A stretch of DNA of 44,098 nucleotides, taken from NCBI GenBank assembly GCA_045810625.1, contig JBJMVQ010000042.1, positions 1 through 44,098 on the forward strand, in the 5' to 3' direction. The notes under the pieces are model-generated. The model was not told where the DNA came from, ran no database searches, and saw only the letters and a program-made list of their open reading frames with translations. The stretch comes from JACQFZ01 sp045810625. Lineage in GTDB: Bacteria > Pseudomonadota > Gammaproteobacteria > Acidiferrobacterales > Sulfurifustaceae. Position numbers and translations under genes: made by a program. This document shows, piece after piece, positions 1 to 7,292 of the stretch (positions are counted from its first letter, which is position 1; each line of letters starts with the position of its first letter).

Positions 1-122
1 AAAGTCACCCGACCGCGGTTCGGGAACCGCAAGTACATTTATTTAACTTCGACAAGTGCGCGCCAGCGCGTCGATTCAACTACGCGCCGACAGGCGCTCG
101 GACATTGTCACCCTCACCCTGG

Positions 123-145
123 CCCTCTCCCTGAAAGGGAGAGGG
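123..145. repeat. Perfect inverted repeat (10-bp arms, 3-nt loop)
   Basis: The arms at 123-132 and 136-145 are exact reverse complements around GAA. It lies just past the stop codon of the anti-sigma gene, so it may act as an mRNA 3' hairpin. There is no T-run on either side, so it is not a classical intrinsic terminator. This CT/GA-rich hairpin style is common as a dispersed intergenic repeat in proteobacteria. A shorter hairpin lies at 15-30. No gene is visible in positions 1-173. Confidence 0.6.
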
Positions 146-173
146 AACGGCGCGCGACAGCGCGCTCAACTCA

Positions 174-860
174 TCAACCGGTCCGCAGCCACACACCCTG
201 ATACAACACCGGTCCCGTCGGTAAACCGGTCGGCGATCCGCCCGGCGGCTCGACGCTGACGGCGAGGGTTTTGCCGGCGGCGAGCATTTTGCGCAGCTCC
301 GCCGGCACGGTCACCGTTTTTTCTCCTTCGGCCGGGAGGAGGCCGAGCGAGCGCGGCGGTTTATCGCCGCCCGGGAGCAGCCATAATTCGTACGCATGAT
401 CCGCGGCCTGCGGCGGCGGCTTGAGCGCTTTCACGGTGAAGCGCGTCACGTCGGCGGCGCTCACGAGCCACGCGGGCTGTGCCTGCTGGTCGTTCAGCAC
501 CGCCACGTAAACCGGCGCGCTCGGAGTCGGCGCGAAGTAAACGTACACCGCGAGCACCAGCGCCGCCGCACCGGCGAGCAGCGCCGCCGGGCGCCAGAAC
601 GCGACGCGCGCGCGCACCGTGTCGCGCGCGGGCGGCGCAACGCGGCGCTCGATTTCCTCCCACACACGCTTCGGCGGCGTAACCGGCGGCACCGCTTCGA
701 TGAGCGGCGTGAGCCGCCGCTCCCACGCCTCGACGGCTTCGCGCATTGCCGGATCGTCGCGCAGCAGCCGCGCGAAGCGCCGGCGCGCGCGACCCTTGAG
801 CGTGCCAAGCACGTATTCGCCGGCGAGCTGCTCGCGCAGTTTGGGATTTTCGTAGTTCAC
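174..860 (-). CDS. Anti-sigma factor, RskA type
   Basis: This is a predicted single-pass inner-membrane protein of 228 aa that should hold the sigma factor encoded just upstream. The N-terminal ~80 residues are the cytosolic anti-sigma part (LAGEYVLGTLKGRARRRF near the start). One hydrophobic segment lies at about residues 105-125. The periplasmic C-terminal half resembles the RskA domain (AYELWLLPGG and a V-x-VEPPGGSP stretch). The start is a GTG at 858-860 whose last bases overlap the sigma stop codon (GTGA at 857-860), implying translational coupling. A longer in-frame reading from further upstream would run inside the sigma gene and is rejected. No zinc-binding HxxxCxxC anti-sigma motif is seen. 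The inducing signal is unknown. Confidence 0.85.
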   Translation of the reverse strand: MNYENPKLREQLAGEYVLGTLKGRARRRFARLLRDDPAMREAVEAWERRLTPLIEAVPPVTPPKRVWEEIERRVAPPARDTVRARVAFWRPAALLAGAAALVLAVYVYFAPTPSAPVYVAVLNDQQAQPAWLVSAADVTRFTVKALKPPPQAADHAYELWLLPGGDKPPRSLGLLPAEGEKTVTVPAELRKMLAAGKTLAVSVEPPGGSPTGLPTGPVLYQGVWLRTG

Positions 861-1426
861 GATTCCAGGCACCCACGCAGCGTTTGCAGGCTGCGCCGTA
901 TCCAACTCTTCACCGTGCCGAGCGGCTGTTTCAGACGCTTCGCAAGCTCCGCGTGCGCGAGGCCGTGGAAGAACGCGAGCGTCACGGCTTCGCGCGCGCG
1001 CGCATCGAGCCGTTCGAGGCAGCGGAGCAGCGCGCGCGCATCCGCGCTTTGCAGCGCCTGCTCGAGCGGGCCGGGCGCGTCGCTCTCGTGCACGTCGTCC
1101 TCCAGCCGGTCTTCGATATCCGGCCGGCGCAGCACGTCGAGCGCGCGGTTGCGCACGATGCTCGCCATCCACGTCATGGCGCTGCCCTTGTCGGGCCGAT
1201 AGTCGCCCGCGCGATGCCAGATTTTAACGAACGCGTCTTGCAAGACTTCTTCCGCCCGGTTGTCTCTCAGGATACGTATGGCGACGCCGAATAGTTTCGC
1301 GGACGCCGCCTGATAAAGGCGCGCGAACGCCGCACGGTCGCCGAGGGCGCAGCGCGCGAGCAAACCCGCCAGCGGATCGGGTGAGGAGTTGTCGATGGCT
1401 CGCGTCTCGAGTGGCGCCGATGTCAT
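857..1426 (-). CDS. RNA polymerase ECF sigma factor (SigK-like)
   Basis: This 189-aa ECF sigma factor has region 2 (RCALGDRAAFARLYQ, LQDAFVKIW, then TWMASIVRNRALDVLRR) and region 4 (ARAREAVTLAFFHGLAHAEL followed by GTVKSWIRRSLQTLRG, the helix-turn-helix). The ATG at 1426 is preferred. An upstream in-frame extension to 1576 is basic, lacks sigma homology and would cover the candidate promoter. The next gene is the RskA-type anti-sigma factor with a 4-bp overlap, the usual two-gene regulatory unit. A possible self-recognised promoter lies at 1547-1574. SigK/RskA-like pairs often respond to oxidative or envelope stress, but nothing here identifies the signal. Confidence 0.9.
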   Translation of the reverse strand: MTSAPLETRAIDNSSPDPLAGLLARCALGDRAAFARLYQAASAKLFGVAIRILRDNRAEEVLQDAFVKIWHRAGDYRPDKGSAMTWMASIVRNRALDVLRRPDIEDRLEDDVHESDAPGPLEQALQSADARALLRCLERLDARAREAVTLAFFHGLAHAELAKRLKQPLGTVKSWIRRSLQTLRGCLES

Positions 1427-1546
1427 GCGGCTGCTTGGGCTCAACAGGTTAGCGCGATTCACGATGGGCGCAAACCGGCGTGCGACGCGGCATTCCCCGA
1501 TCGCGCGGCGACGGCGCCCCTGCACGTGAACGCGCATCTGTTTCCC

Positions 1547-1574
1547 AATACGGATTAGGGCGACCGTTGGATGC
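1547..1574 (-). promoter_or_regulatory. Candidate ECF-type promoter of the sigma/anti-sigma operon
   Basis: Read on the minus strand, GCATCC (1569-1574) and CGTATT (1547-1552) are separated by exactly 16 nt. This matches the general layout of ECF promoters (a -35 block ending CC or AAC, N16, and a CGT-type -10). It would give a leader of roughly 115 nt before the sigma start at 1426. Self-activation is common for this class. The assignment rests on pattern and position only. Confidence 0.4.
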
Positions 1575-1601
1575 AACGCCCGTCTGGGGCGACCCGGCGA
1601 T

Positions 1602-2414
1602 TTACGCTTTTTCCGACCACGTGCGCACGATCCGCACGAGCTCGTCGAGCCCGTCCGTGAGCGCCGCGGGGCCGGGCTGCAAGATCAACGACGACTTGAT
1701 CTCGAAGAGCCGATTGTTCGCGACCGCGGGAATCTCCGTCCAACCGGAACGCGCGCGCACTTTGTCGGGCTGGAATTTCTTGCCGCACCACGACCCGATG
1801 ACGATATCCGGACGACGCCGCACGACCTCGGCCGGATCGGCGACGACGCGATCCTTGCCGAGCGACTGGCGCGAAAGTTCGGGGAAGCAATCCTCGCCCC
1901 CGGCGATCTCGATCAGCTCCGACACCCAGCGGATGCCGGAGATCATCGGATCGTCCCATTCCTCGAAGTACACGCGCGGCCGGCGCGCGAGCTGCCGCGA
2001 CGCCGCGCGCGTTTGCTCGAGACGCGCCTCGAACGAGGCCGCGAGCTGCCCGGCTTTGTCGTTAACGCCGATGAGCGCGCCGAGCGTGCGGATCATGCGC
2101 AGAATGCCGGCGACATCGCGGTAGTTGAACACGTGCACTTCGACGCCGGCGCGAATCAACGCCTGCGCGATATCGGCCTGCATGTCGGAGAAGCCGAGCA
2201 CGAGGTCCGGTGCGAGCGCGAGTATCTTGTCGATCTTCGCGCTGGTGAACGCGCTCACCTTCGGCTTCTCGCGCCGCGCCTCGGGCGGGCGCACCGTGAA
2301 GCCGGAAATACCGACGATGCGATCGGCTTCGCCGAGCAGATACAGCGTCTCGGTCGTCTCCTCGGTGAGGCAGACGATGCGGTGCGGATAGCTGTCTGGT
2401 GCGGCGGCGGGCAT
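1602..2414 (-). CDS. Cobalamin/corrinoid-binding protein, BtuF-like, without signal peptide
   Basis: The product is 270 aa and has the BtuF/FepB helical-backbone fold pattern: PHRIVCLTEETTETLYLLGE, then IVGISGF, LALAPDLVLGFSDMQ, and a C-terminal half with RVYFEEWDDPMISG, GGEDCF and RRRPDIVIGSW. No signal peptide or lipobox is present, so it appears cytosolic, as in a known proteobacterial group annotated as cobalamin-binding protein. It probably salvages or senses corrinoids; I see no BtuC/BtuD transporter nearby. The ATG at 2414 was chosen. In-frame starts at 2441 and 2462 exist, but the latter overlaps the start codon of the divergent glycosylase gene. Confidence 0.78.
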   Translation of the reverse strand: MPAAAPDSYPHRIVCLTEETTETLYLLGEADRIVGISGFTVRPPEARREKPKVSAFTSAKIDKILALAPDLVLGFSDMQADIAQALIRAGVEVHVFNYRDVAGILRMIRTLGALIGVNDKAGQLAASFEARLEQTRAASRQLARRPRVYFEEWDDPMISGIRWVSELIEIAGGEDCFPELSRQSLGKDRVVADPAEVVRRRPDIVIGSWCGKKFQPDKVRARSGWTEIPAVANNRLFEIKSSLILQPGPAALTDGLDELVRIVRTWSEKA

Positions 2415-2460
2415 TGCGCTTAAGATGCCACAACCACTCATCCACGAATAGTTAGCGCTC

Positions 2461-3297
2461 ATGCCTTCAGATCAGCCGCTCACAACGCTGCCAAATTTCG
2501 GTCCGGTTTCAACGCGCTGGCTCGCCGCCATCGGCGTGCGCACGCGCGCCGATCTCGCGGCGCTCGGCTCCATCGGAGCGTATGAGCTGCTGAAACGCCA
2601 GGGTTATCGTGTGTCGCTCAATATGGTGTATGCCATCGAGGGCGCGCTGCGGGGCATCGAATGGAGCCGGCTGCCCGCGGCGCTCAAGGCGCGCCTTAAA
2701 CAGGAAGCCGCGCACGCGGTCAGAACGCGCTGCGGCTGGGCCGGTACTGACCCTTTATACCGGCGCTATCACGATGAGGAATGGGGCGTGCCGGTGCACG
2801 ACGACCAACGACTGTTCGAATTTCTGATCCTCGAAGGGGCGCAGGCGGGGCTGAGCTGGATCACGATCCTGCGCAAGCGCGACGCCTACCGCAAAGCGTT
2901 TGACGGCTTCGATCCCGAGCGTGTCGCACGCTTCGATCGTCGGCGCGTCGCGCGGCTGCTGAAGAATCCCGGCATCGTGCGCAACCGCTTGAAGATCGAA
3001 TCGACGGTGGCGAATGCGCGTGCATTTCTCGCCGTGCAGGAGGAGGCCGGCAGCTTCGACCGTTATCTATGGCAATTCGTCGGCGGGCGCCCGCAGCAGA
3101 ACCGCCGGCAATCCATGCGTGACGTGCCCGCGCGCACCGAAATCTCGGATGCGCTCAGCAAAGACCTAACGCGACGCGGTTTTCGCTTCGTCGGCTCGAC
3201 GATCTGCTACGCGTATATGCAGGCGGTAGGGCTGGTGAACGACCACACGATGGATTGCTTTCGCCATCGGGAAGTTGCGGCGCTCGCGCGCCGCTAA
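2461..3297 (+). CDS. tag: TfoX C-terminal domain fused to DNA-3-methyladenine glycosylase I
   Basis: This 278-aa protein has two parts. Residues 1-85 form a TfoX C-terminal (helix-hairpin-helix-like) domain: LPNFGPVSTRWLAAIGV, then AYELLKRQGY and the LNMVYAIEGAL helix. Residues 90-270 are a full Tag enzyme, which removes 3-methyladenine from alkylated DNA. Zinc ligands are visible as Cys91, His104, His262 and Cys266 (RCGW, YHDEEWG, NDHTMDC), and the catalytic-pocket motif LEGAQAGLSW contains Glu125. Tag in E. coli is about 187 aa and lacks the first domain. The fusion suggests a tethering or DNA-binding role for the TfoX-C part, which is inference. It is divergent from the corrinoid-binding gene. 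Confidence 0.9.
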   Translation: MPSDQPLTTLPNFGPVSTRWLAAIGVRTRADLAALGSIGAYELLKRQGYRVSLNMVYAIEGALRGIEWSRLPAALKARLKQEAAHAVRTRCGWAGTDPLYRRYHDEEWGVPVHDDQRLFEFLILEGAQAGLSWITILRKRDAYRKAFDGFDPERVARFDRRRVARLLKNPGIVRNRLKIESTVANARAFLAVQEEAGSFDRYLWQFVGGRPQQNRRQSMRDVPARTEISDALSKDLTRRGFRFVGSTICYAYMQAVGLVNDHTMDCFRHREVAALARR

Positions 3298-3327
3298 CGG
3301 ACTGCACGCCCGCCCGACGTCGGCGGA

Positions 3328-3978
3328 TCAATATTCGACGTGCGCCAGGACTTCGGTTTCGGCGCGGGCCGCCTCGATCCATTCCTGCATCGACGGAAGC
3401 GCCAACAGCGTACGGGCGTAGGCTTCGCTCACCGCGTCGAGCGCGACCACATAGGTGTGAAAGCGCATCGCAACCGGCGCATACATGGCGTCGGCAACGC
3501 CGAAATCGCCGAACAGGAACGGTCCGCGTGCGCCAAAGCGCTCGCGGCAGTCGTTCCAGATTGCGCAAATGCGATCGATATCTTCCTGCACGCCGGGCGC
3601 GCGCCCCTTGTCCGGAAATTGCTTGCGGCAATTCATCGACATGTGCTCGCGGAGCTTCGCGAAGCCCGCGTGCATCTCGCTCGAGATCGAACGCGCGAGC
3701 GCGCGCGCCGCCGGATCGGCCGGCCACAGCCGCTTCTCCGGATAGCGCTCGGCGATGTATTCGCAGATCGCGAGCGACTCCCAAACGCTGATGTCGCCGT
3801 CGATCAGCGCAGGCACTTTGCCGGACGGCGAATAGCGCAGGATGTTGCGCTTGTACTCCGGATCGTTGTAGAGCGGCACGCGCACTTCGGTGAACGGGAG
3901 CTGCGCCTGGCGCAGCAGCAACCACGGGCGTAACGACCAGGACGAGTAGTTCTTGTTGCCGATGACGAGCGTAAGCAC
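3328..3978 (-). CDS. Glutathione S-transferase family protein
   Basis: This 216-aa cytosolic protein begins with a thioredoxin-fold GST N-domain: LVIGNKNYSSWSLRPWLLL, then SPSGKVPALIDGD with the cis-Pro (VPAL) and WESLAICEYIAERYP for glutathione contacts. An all-helical C-domain follows to the end. The NYSSWSLRPW start is typical of a widespread proteobacterial GST subgroup. The substrate is unknown. It starts 6 nt after cysQ ends and is probably in the same transcript, which would join sulfur-nucleotide recycling and glutathione chemistry in one unit. Confidence 0.88.
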   Translation of the reverse strand: MLTLVIGNKNYSSWSLRPWLLLRQAQLPFTEVRVPLYNDPEYKRNILRYSPSGKVPALIDGDISVWESLAICEYIAERYPEKRLWPADPAARALARSISSEMHAGFAKLREHMSMNCRKQFPDKGRAPGVQEDIDRICAIWNDCRERFGARGPFLFGDFGVADAMYAPVAMRFHTYVVALDAVSEAYARTLLALPSMQEWIEAARAETEVLAHVEY

Positions 3979-3984
3979 GGCGCG

Positions 3985-4809
3985 TCACTCGTCGCCGTCG
4001 GGCTCCGGCAGGAACCGGGTCCAATCTTCTTCGCCGGCGCCGCTCGCGATGAACCAGGAATTGCGCAGCGACGGCTTGTTGTAGCGCAACGGGCGATTGT
4101 CCGGGCCGACGACGCGGCCGCCGGCGACTTCGACCACTGCCTGCGCGGCAGCGGTGTCCCACTCCATCGTCGGACCGAGACGCGGATACACGTCGGCGGC
4201 GCCTTCGGCGACGAGACAAAACTTGAGCGAGCTGCCGACGGAGACGACGTCGTGATTGCCGATGCGCGCGAGGAACTCAGCGTCGGCGCGTTTCGTGTGC
4301 GAGCGGCTGGCGACGACGCGTATCGTTCGTTTCGGATCGCGGGCGGCGACGCGGATCGGCGCACGCTCCGCTTCGTCGCTGCGTTTGTACGCACCGACGC
4401 CGCGGCACGCCGAGTAGGTCACATCGCGCGCCGGCACGTGCACGACGCCGAGTACCGGCGTATCGCGCTCGATGAGCGCGATGTTGACGGTGAACTCGCC
4501 GTTGCGGCTGACGAACTCTTTGGTTCCATCGAGCGGATCGACCAGCCAGAAGTACTTCCAGCCGGCGCGCTGCGTGTGTTCGACGCTCGCGGACTCTTCC
4601 GAGAGCACGGGGATCTCCGGCGTCAGCCACGAAAGCTCGTGCAGAATCAATTCGTGCGCCGCCTCATCGGCCGCCGTCAGCGGCGATCCGTCCGCCTTGT
4701 CGGTGACCGTAAAGTTACTCTGGTAAATGCGGAGAATCGCCTGCCCGGCCGCGCGTGCGATGCGCTCAACCGGTTCGAGATAATTTTTGAAATCGGGGGA
4801 GTTAGCCAT
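3985..4809 (-). CDS. cysQ: 3'(2'),5'-bisphosphate nucleotidase CysQ
   Basis: CysQ hydrolyses 3'-phosphoadenosine 5'-phosphate to AMP, clearing the by-product of sulfate assimilation and sulfotransferase reactions. The 274-aa protein shows the inositol-monophosphatase-type metal motifs: SEES near residue 70, DPLDGTKEF at 91-99, and MEWDTAAAQAVVEVAGG in the C-terminal third. Length is normal (E. coli 246 aa). The start at 4809 precedes MANSPDF; no clear alternative exists. The GST gene follows after 6 nt. A sulfotransferase is encoded at 18.9-19.9 kb but is not linked to this gene. Confidence 0.92.
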   Translation of the reverse strand: MANSPDFKNYLEPVERIARAAGQAILRIYQSNFTVTDKADGSPLTAADEAAHELILHELSWLTPEIPVLSEESASVEHTQRAGWKYFWLVDPLDGTKEFVSRNGEFTVNIALIERDTPVLGVVHVPARDVTYSACRGVGAYKRSDEAERAPIRVAARDPKRTIRVVASRSHTKRADAEFLARIGNHDVVSVGSSLKFCLVAEGAADVYPRLGPTMEWDTAAAQAVVEVAGGRVVGPDNRPLRYNKPSLRNSWFIASGAGEEDWTRFLPEPDGDE

Positions 4810-4866
4810 CGTTATGTCCCATGCGTTTGGCTATGCTACCCGAAGTCCCGCAACAGGGCACGGGTA

Positions 4867-5220
4867 ATGATCGCGATCGAAATGCGAGAAGACATTTTGG
4901 AAGTCGGCATCTACGGCGAGCTGGCCCTCGCGGACTACCGCCGGTTCGAAGATGCGGTGACCGATCGCGGGGCGCAGGCCGCGCCCAAGCGCAAGCTCCT
5001 CCTCGACGTGCGTGCGATGACGGGCTTCACGGTCGACGTCGCATGGGAAGAAATCAAGTTCACCCGCGCGCATTCGCACGACTTTCGTCGCATCGCGGTC
5101 GTCACGCCCGGGCAGTGGGCACCGTGGGTATCGTGGGTCAGCGCCGCGTTCAGCGACGCCGAGGTAATGCTGTTCGAAGAACCGGACAGCGCCGACGCCT
5201 GGCTTACGGCGGCGCACTAA
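4867..5220 (+). CDS. STAS/SpoIIAA-like domain protein
   Basis: This 117-aa single-domain protein matches the SpoIIAA-like pattern (PF11964-type): a short beta-strand start (DILEVGIYGELALADYR), a central RKLLLDVRAMTGF strand-turn, a helix, then FRRIAVVTPGQWAPW and VMLFEEPDSADAWL. Such proteins are small, cytosolic and of mostly unknown role, possibly binding lipids or a partner. The ATG at 4867 was taken; a second ATG five codons later is possible. Its stop codon overlaps that of the convergent thioesterase gene (5217-5220). Confidence 0.75.
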   Translation: MIAIEMREDILEVGIYGELALADYRRFEDAVTDRGAQAAPKRKLLLDVRAMTGFTVDVAWEEIKFTRAHSHDFRRIAVVTPGQWAPWVSWVSAAFSDAEVMLFEEPDSADAWLTAAH

Positions 5221-5756
5221 GCATTCCGCATCGAGTGCTCTTTCTTGAGCACCGTCAGCTCCTTCCAGTGGTTCACCAGGGCCGGCATCGGCGGCGGCGA
5301 CAGCTTCAACCCGAGGGTTCGGATCACTTCGGCGATCGTTACCGTGCGGCCGCCGTGCAGGAACAAACCGCGCGCCGTGGCGGATGCGTAAAGCACGCCA
5401 CCCGCCTCGAACCGGTGCTCCATGTAAACGTACTTTCCGTCCCACGTGAGCACGCGCGTCACCACGTCGAATTTCTGCAGCGGCTTCAGCGAGCGGATGA
5501 AGTTGATTTCGAGCGCCGACAATACCGGGCGCCAGTGATGCCGCACCAAAGGCCGGAACAACGCGGCCTGTGCCATGAAATGCAGGCGCGCGAGATCGAT
5601 GAACGCGAGGTAGCGCCCGTTATTCATATGAAAGTTGAGGTCACAGTCGTTCGGCCAGACGCGAAACGAGACGCGCGAGGGCGCGAAGAGGTCGCGCCGG
5701 GGCACGAACGGAAGCCGGAAGAGCAAACCGAGCAAGCGCAGATAGAGGTTCATCAT
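5217..5756 (-). CDS. Hotdog-fold acyl-CoA thioesterase family protein (4HBT_2)
   Basis: The 179-aa product carries the hotdog thioesterase signature WPNDCDLNFHMNNGRYLAF (residues ~33-51), where the Asp and the HMNN segment form the usual active-site region. An AQAALFRPLVRHHW helix and LEINFIRSLKPLQKFDVVTRVL strand follow, as in the 4HBT_2/THEM6-like group. The N-terminal 20 residues are hydrophobic/basic (MMNLYLRLLGLLFRLPF) and may bind membrane. The physiological acyl substrate is unknown. The gene is divergent from yrfG across 65 bp; a TATAGT (5781-5786 read on the minus strand) could be its -10. Confidence 0.82.
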   Translation of the reverse strand: MMNLYLRLLGLLFRLPFVPRRDLFAPSRVSFRVWPNDCDLNFHMNNGRYLAFIDLARLHFMAQAALFRPLVRHHWRPVLSALEINFIRSLKPLQKFDVVTRVLTWDGKYVYMEHRFEAGGVLYASATARGLFLHGGRTVTIAEVIRTLGLKLSPPPMPALVNHWKELTVLKKEHSMRNA

Positions 5757-5809
5757 TTCCGCCGGATTCGCCGTGCGCGTACTATAGTCGATCGCCGAGC
5801 GGCCCGGCG

Positions 5810-5815
5810 TATAAT
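5810..5815 (+). promoter_or_regulatory. Consensus -10 box directly before yrfG
   Basis: A perfect TATAAT ends 6 nt before the yrfG ATG at 5822. If it is used, transcription would begin at or within a base or two of the start codon, giving a leaderless mRNA. There is no Shine-Dalgarno sequence before the ATG, which fits. The -35 region is weak. Confidence 0.5.
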
Positions 5816-5821
5816 CGATCC

Positions 5822-6475
5822 ATGATCATCTGGCATCGCGTCGACACCGTCCTGCTCGACATGGACGGCACGCTGCTCGACCTTCACTTCGACAATCACT
5901 TCTGGCAGGAATACGTGCCGCAACGCTTCGCCGAACGCCATGGCGTCGACGTCGCGACGGCGCGGGCGGAGGTCGCGGCGCGTTACCAGAAGGTCGCCGG
6001 CACCCTGCAGTGGTATTGCGTGGACTACTGGACGCGCGAGCTCAACCTCGACATCGAGCGGCTCAAGCACGAGACCGCCGACCGCGTCGCGCTGCATCCG
6101 CGCGTCGTCGAGTTCCTCGCGGCGCTGCGTGCGCACGGCAAACGCGCTGTGCTCGTGACCAACGCGCACGGCAAAGCGCTTCGGTTGAAGCTCGCACGCA
6201 CCGGACTCGAATCGCATCTCGACGGTATCGTGTGCGCGCACGATCTCGGACATCCGAAAGAACAGATCGCTTTTTGGGAGCGGCTGGGGGAGTCGCAGCC
6301 CTACGACGCGGCCAAGAGCGTGTTGATCGACGACACGCTGCCGGTGCTGCGCGCCGCGCAGCGCTACGGTATCGGGCAGCTGGTCGCGATCAAACGGCCC
6401 GATTCGCGCGCCTCGGAGCGGCAGGTCGTGGAATTTCCCGCCGTAAACGGCGTGGCCGACCTGATCCCAGCCTAA
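5822..6475 (+). CDS. yrfG: GMP/IMP nucleotidase YrfG (HAD family)
   Basis: YrfG is a HAD-superfamily 5'-nucleotidase acting on purine monophosphates in the cytosol. The 217-aa protein aligns along its whole length with E. coli YrfG from memory: VDTVLLDMDGTLLDL with nucleophile Asp13 and Asp15, then the family-specific FDNHFWQEYVP and LQWYCVDYW, motif II VLVTNAHGKAL, motif III lysine in GHPKEQ, and motif IV LIDDT. Length is the family's usual one. It has its own promoter (TATAAT at 5810-5815), divergent from the thioesterase. Confidence is high because the FDN-x-FW and WYCxDYW motifs are diagnostic. Confidence 0.92.
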   Translation: MIIWHRVDTVLLDMDGTLLDLHFDNHFWQEYVPQRFAERHGVDVATARAEVAARYQKVAGTLQWYCVDYWTRELNLDIERLKHETADRVALHPRVVEFLAALRAHGKRAVLVTNAHGKALRLKLARTGLESHLDGIVCAHDLGHPKEQIAFWERLGESQPYDAAKSVLIDDTLPVLRAAQRYGIGQLVAIKRPDSRASERQVVEFPAVNGVADLIPA

Positions 6476-6566
6476 GGAGCGACTGCGCGAACCGCACGGC
6501 GCCAGGGTGCACCGTCACCGCATTCGGGGAGGGTTAGGGTGACGCACGTCTTCGCTGTGCGGCGGA

Positions 6567-7019
6567 TCAGGACTTCGTCGTCGGCCGCTTCCCCGCGGCC
6601 GGCTTGAATCGCTGGTCCCAGTTCTTGAAGCGACGGCGGCAGTAGGCGAGCAGCGCCTCGTAATCGGGGAAGTAGAGCTCGAAATCGTCGGCCCCGGCGG
6701 GACCCTCGAATTCGCAGTCGTCGTTCGAATGGTCGCGGCAGACTTGCGGCCGGTTCTCGTAGATGCCACAGCGGCCGTCCGGCTGCAGATGCATGCAGCG
6801 GTTGTTCACGAGCAGGAACCAGCCGTCCGAATCCTTGTAAACTTGCGTGTTGAAGTGCGAGATCTGCCATAGCAGCAGGTCAAAATCTTCCATCGACCGC
6901 GGCGTGTCGACCTGCTGCGTGAGATACGTGCAGCAGGTCGAGCCCCGGCAGAAGCTGCACTTGTTCTCCGGGGTGATTTTGACCGGTTCGGCCGGCTTGA
7001 TAGGTATGACAGTCGTCAT
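6567..7019 (-). CDS. YkgJ family cysteine-cluster protein
   Basis: This 150-aa protein has the YkgJ/UPF0153 pattern of conserved cysteines for a metal or Fe-S centre: KCSFCRGSTCCTYL near the start, then NRCMHLQPDGRCGIYENRPQVCRDH in the middle, given here as its key cysteines, and a later DDCEFEG. Function is unknown; a zinc or iron-sulfur centre is usually proposed. The ATG at 7019 was chosen because an upstream in-frame ATG at 7052 lies inside a consensus -10 box (7051-7056). This is the only gene read leftward between 7.0 and 6.5 kb. Confidence 0.82.
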   Translation of the reverse strand: MTTVIPIKPAEPVKITPENKCSFCRGSTCCTYLTQQVDTPRSMEDFDLLLWQISHFNTQVYKDSDGWFLLVNNRCMHLQPDGRCGIYENRPQVCRDHSNDDCEFEGPAGADDFELYFPDYEALLAYCRRRFKNWDQRFKPAAGKRPTTKS

Positions 7020-7050
7020 CGACGGGCGCGTGTCCGAGGAACGAGCGCGC

Positions 7051-7056
7051 ATTATA
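7051..7056 (-). promoter_or_regulatory. TATAAT -10 box of the ykgJ-like gene
   Basis: Read on the minus strand, TATAAT is followed about 32 nt later by the ATG at 7019. The upstream side runs directly into an inverted repeat (7055-7082). No good -35 hexamer is visible at 16-18 nt, so regulation by a factor binding the inverted repeat is possible. Confidence 0.45.
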
Positions 7057-7202
7057 GCAGGGTGTTGATAAACGCCCTGCTAACGCGGCACAGGGAAGTG
7101 CCGCGCGCGGTTCAAACGCCTAGGCGTTTGAACCGGCGGAGTGCGGCGCCGGACATGCGCCGCGCCGCGCGAGTTGAAAAGTCTAGGATTGACTTTTTCA
7201 AC
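7055..7202. repeat. Run of five consecutive inverted repeats
   Basis: Within 148 bp there are five hairpins end to end: 7055-7082 (TAGCAGGG/CCCTGCTA arms), 7084-7105 (8-bp arms), 7108-7135 (a perfect 28-bp palindrome centred on CCTAGG), 7143-7163 (GCGGCGC/GCGCCGC arms around CGGACAT) and 7173-7202 (GTTGAAAA...TTTTTCAAC). They fill nearly all of the space between the divergent ykgJ-like and ATPase genes. The last two hairpins recur in part at 9280-9332. No ORF or T-run terminator explains the array. Confidence 0.75.
7153..7202 (+). repeat. Dispersed hairpin repeat, copy A
   Basis: It begins with ACATGCGCCGCGCCG (7153-7167), then a short spacer and a hairpin with outer arms GTTGAAAA and TTTTTCAAC. 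The inner stem is GTC/GAC with a TAGGATT loop. Copy B at 9280-9332 has the same first 15 bases and the same outer arms in the same orientation but a different inner stem and loop that still pairs. Confidence 0.75.
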
Positions 7203-7292
7203 CTCATTGCTCGCCCCGGCCCGAAAACGAGGCGGACGCGAAACCCGTACCCTGGAATACAATAGGGACATCTTTCGAACTGAAGCAGGCAC

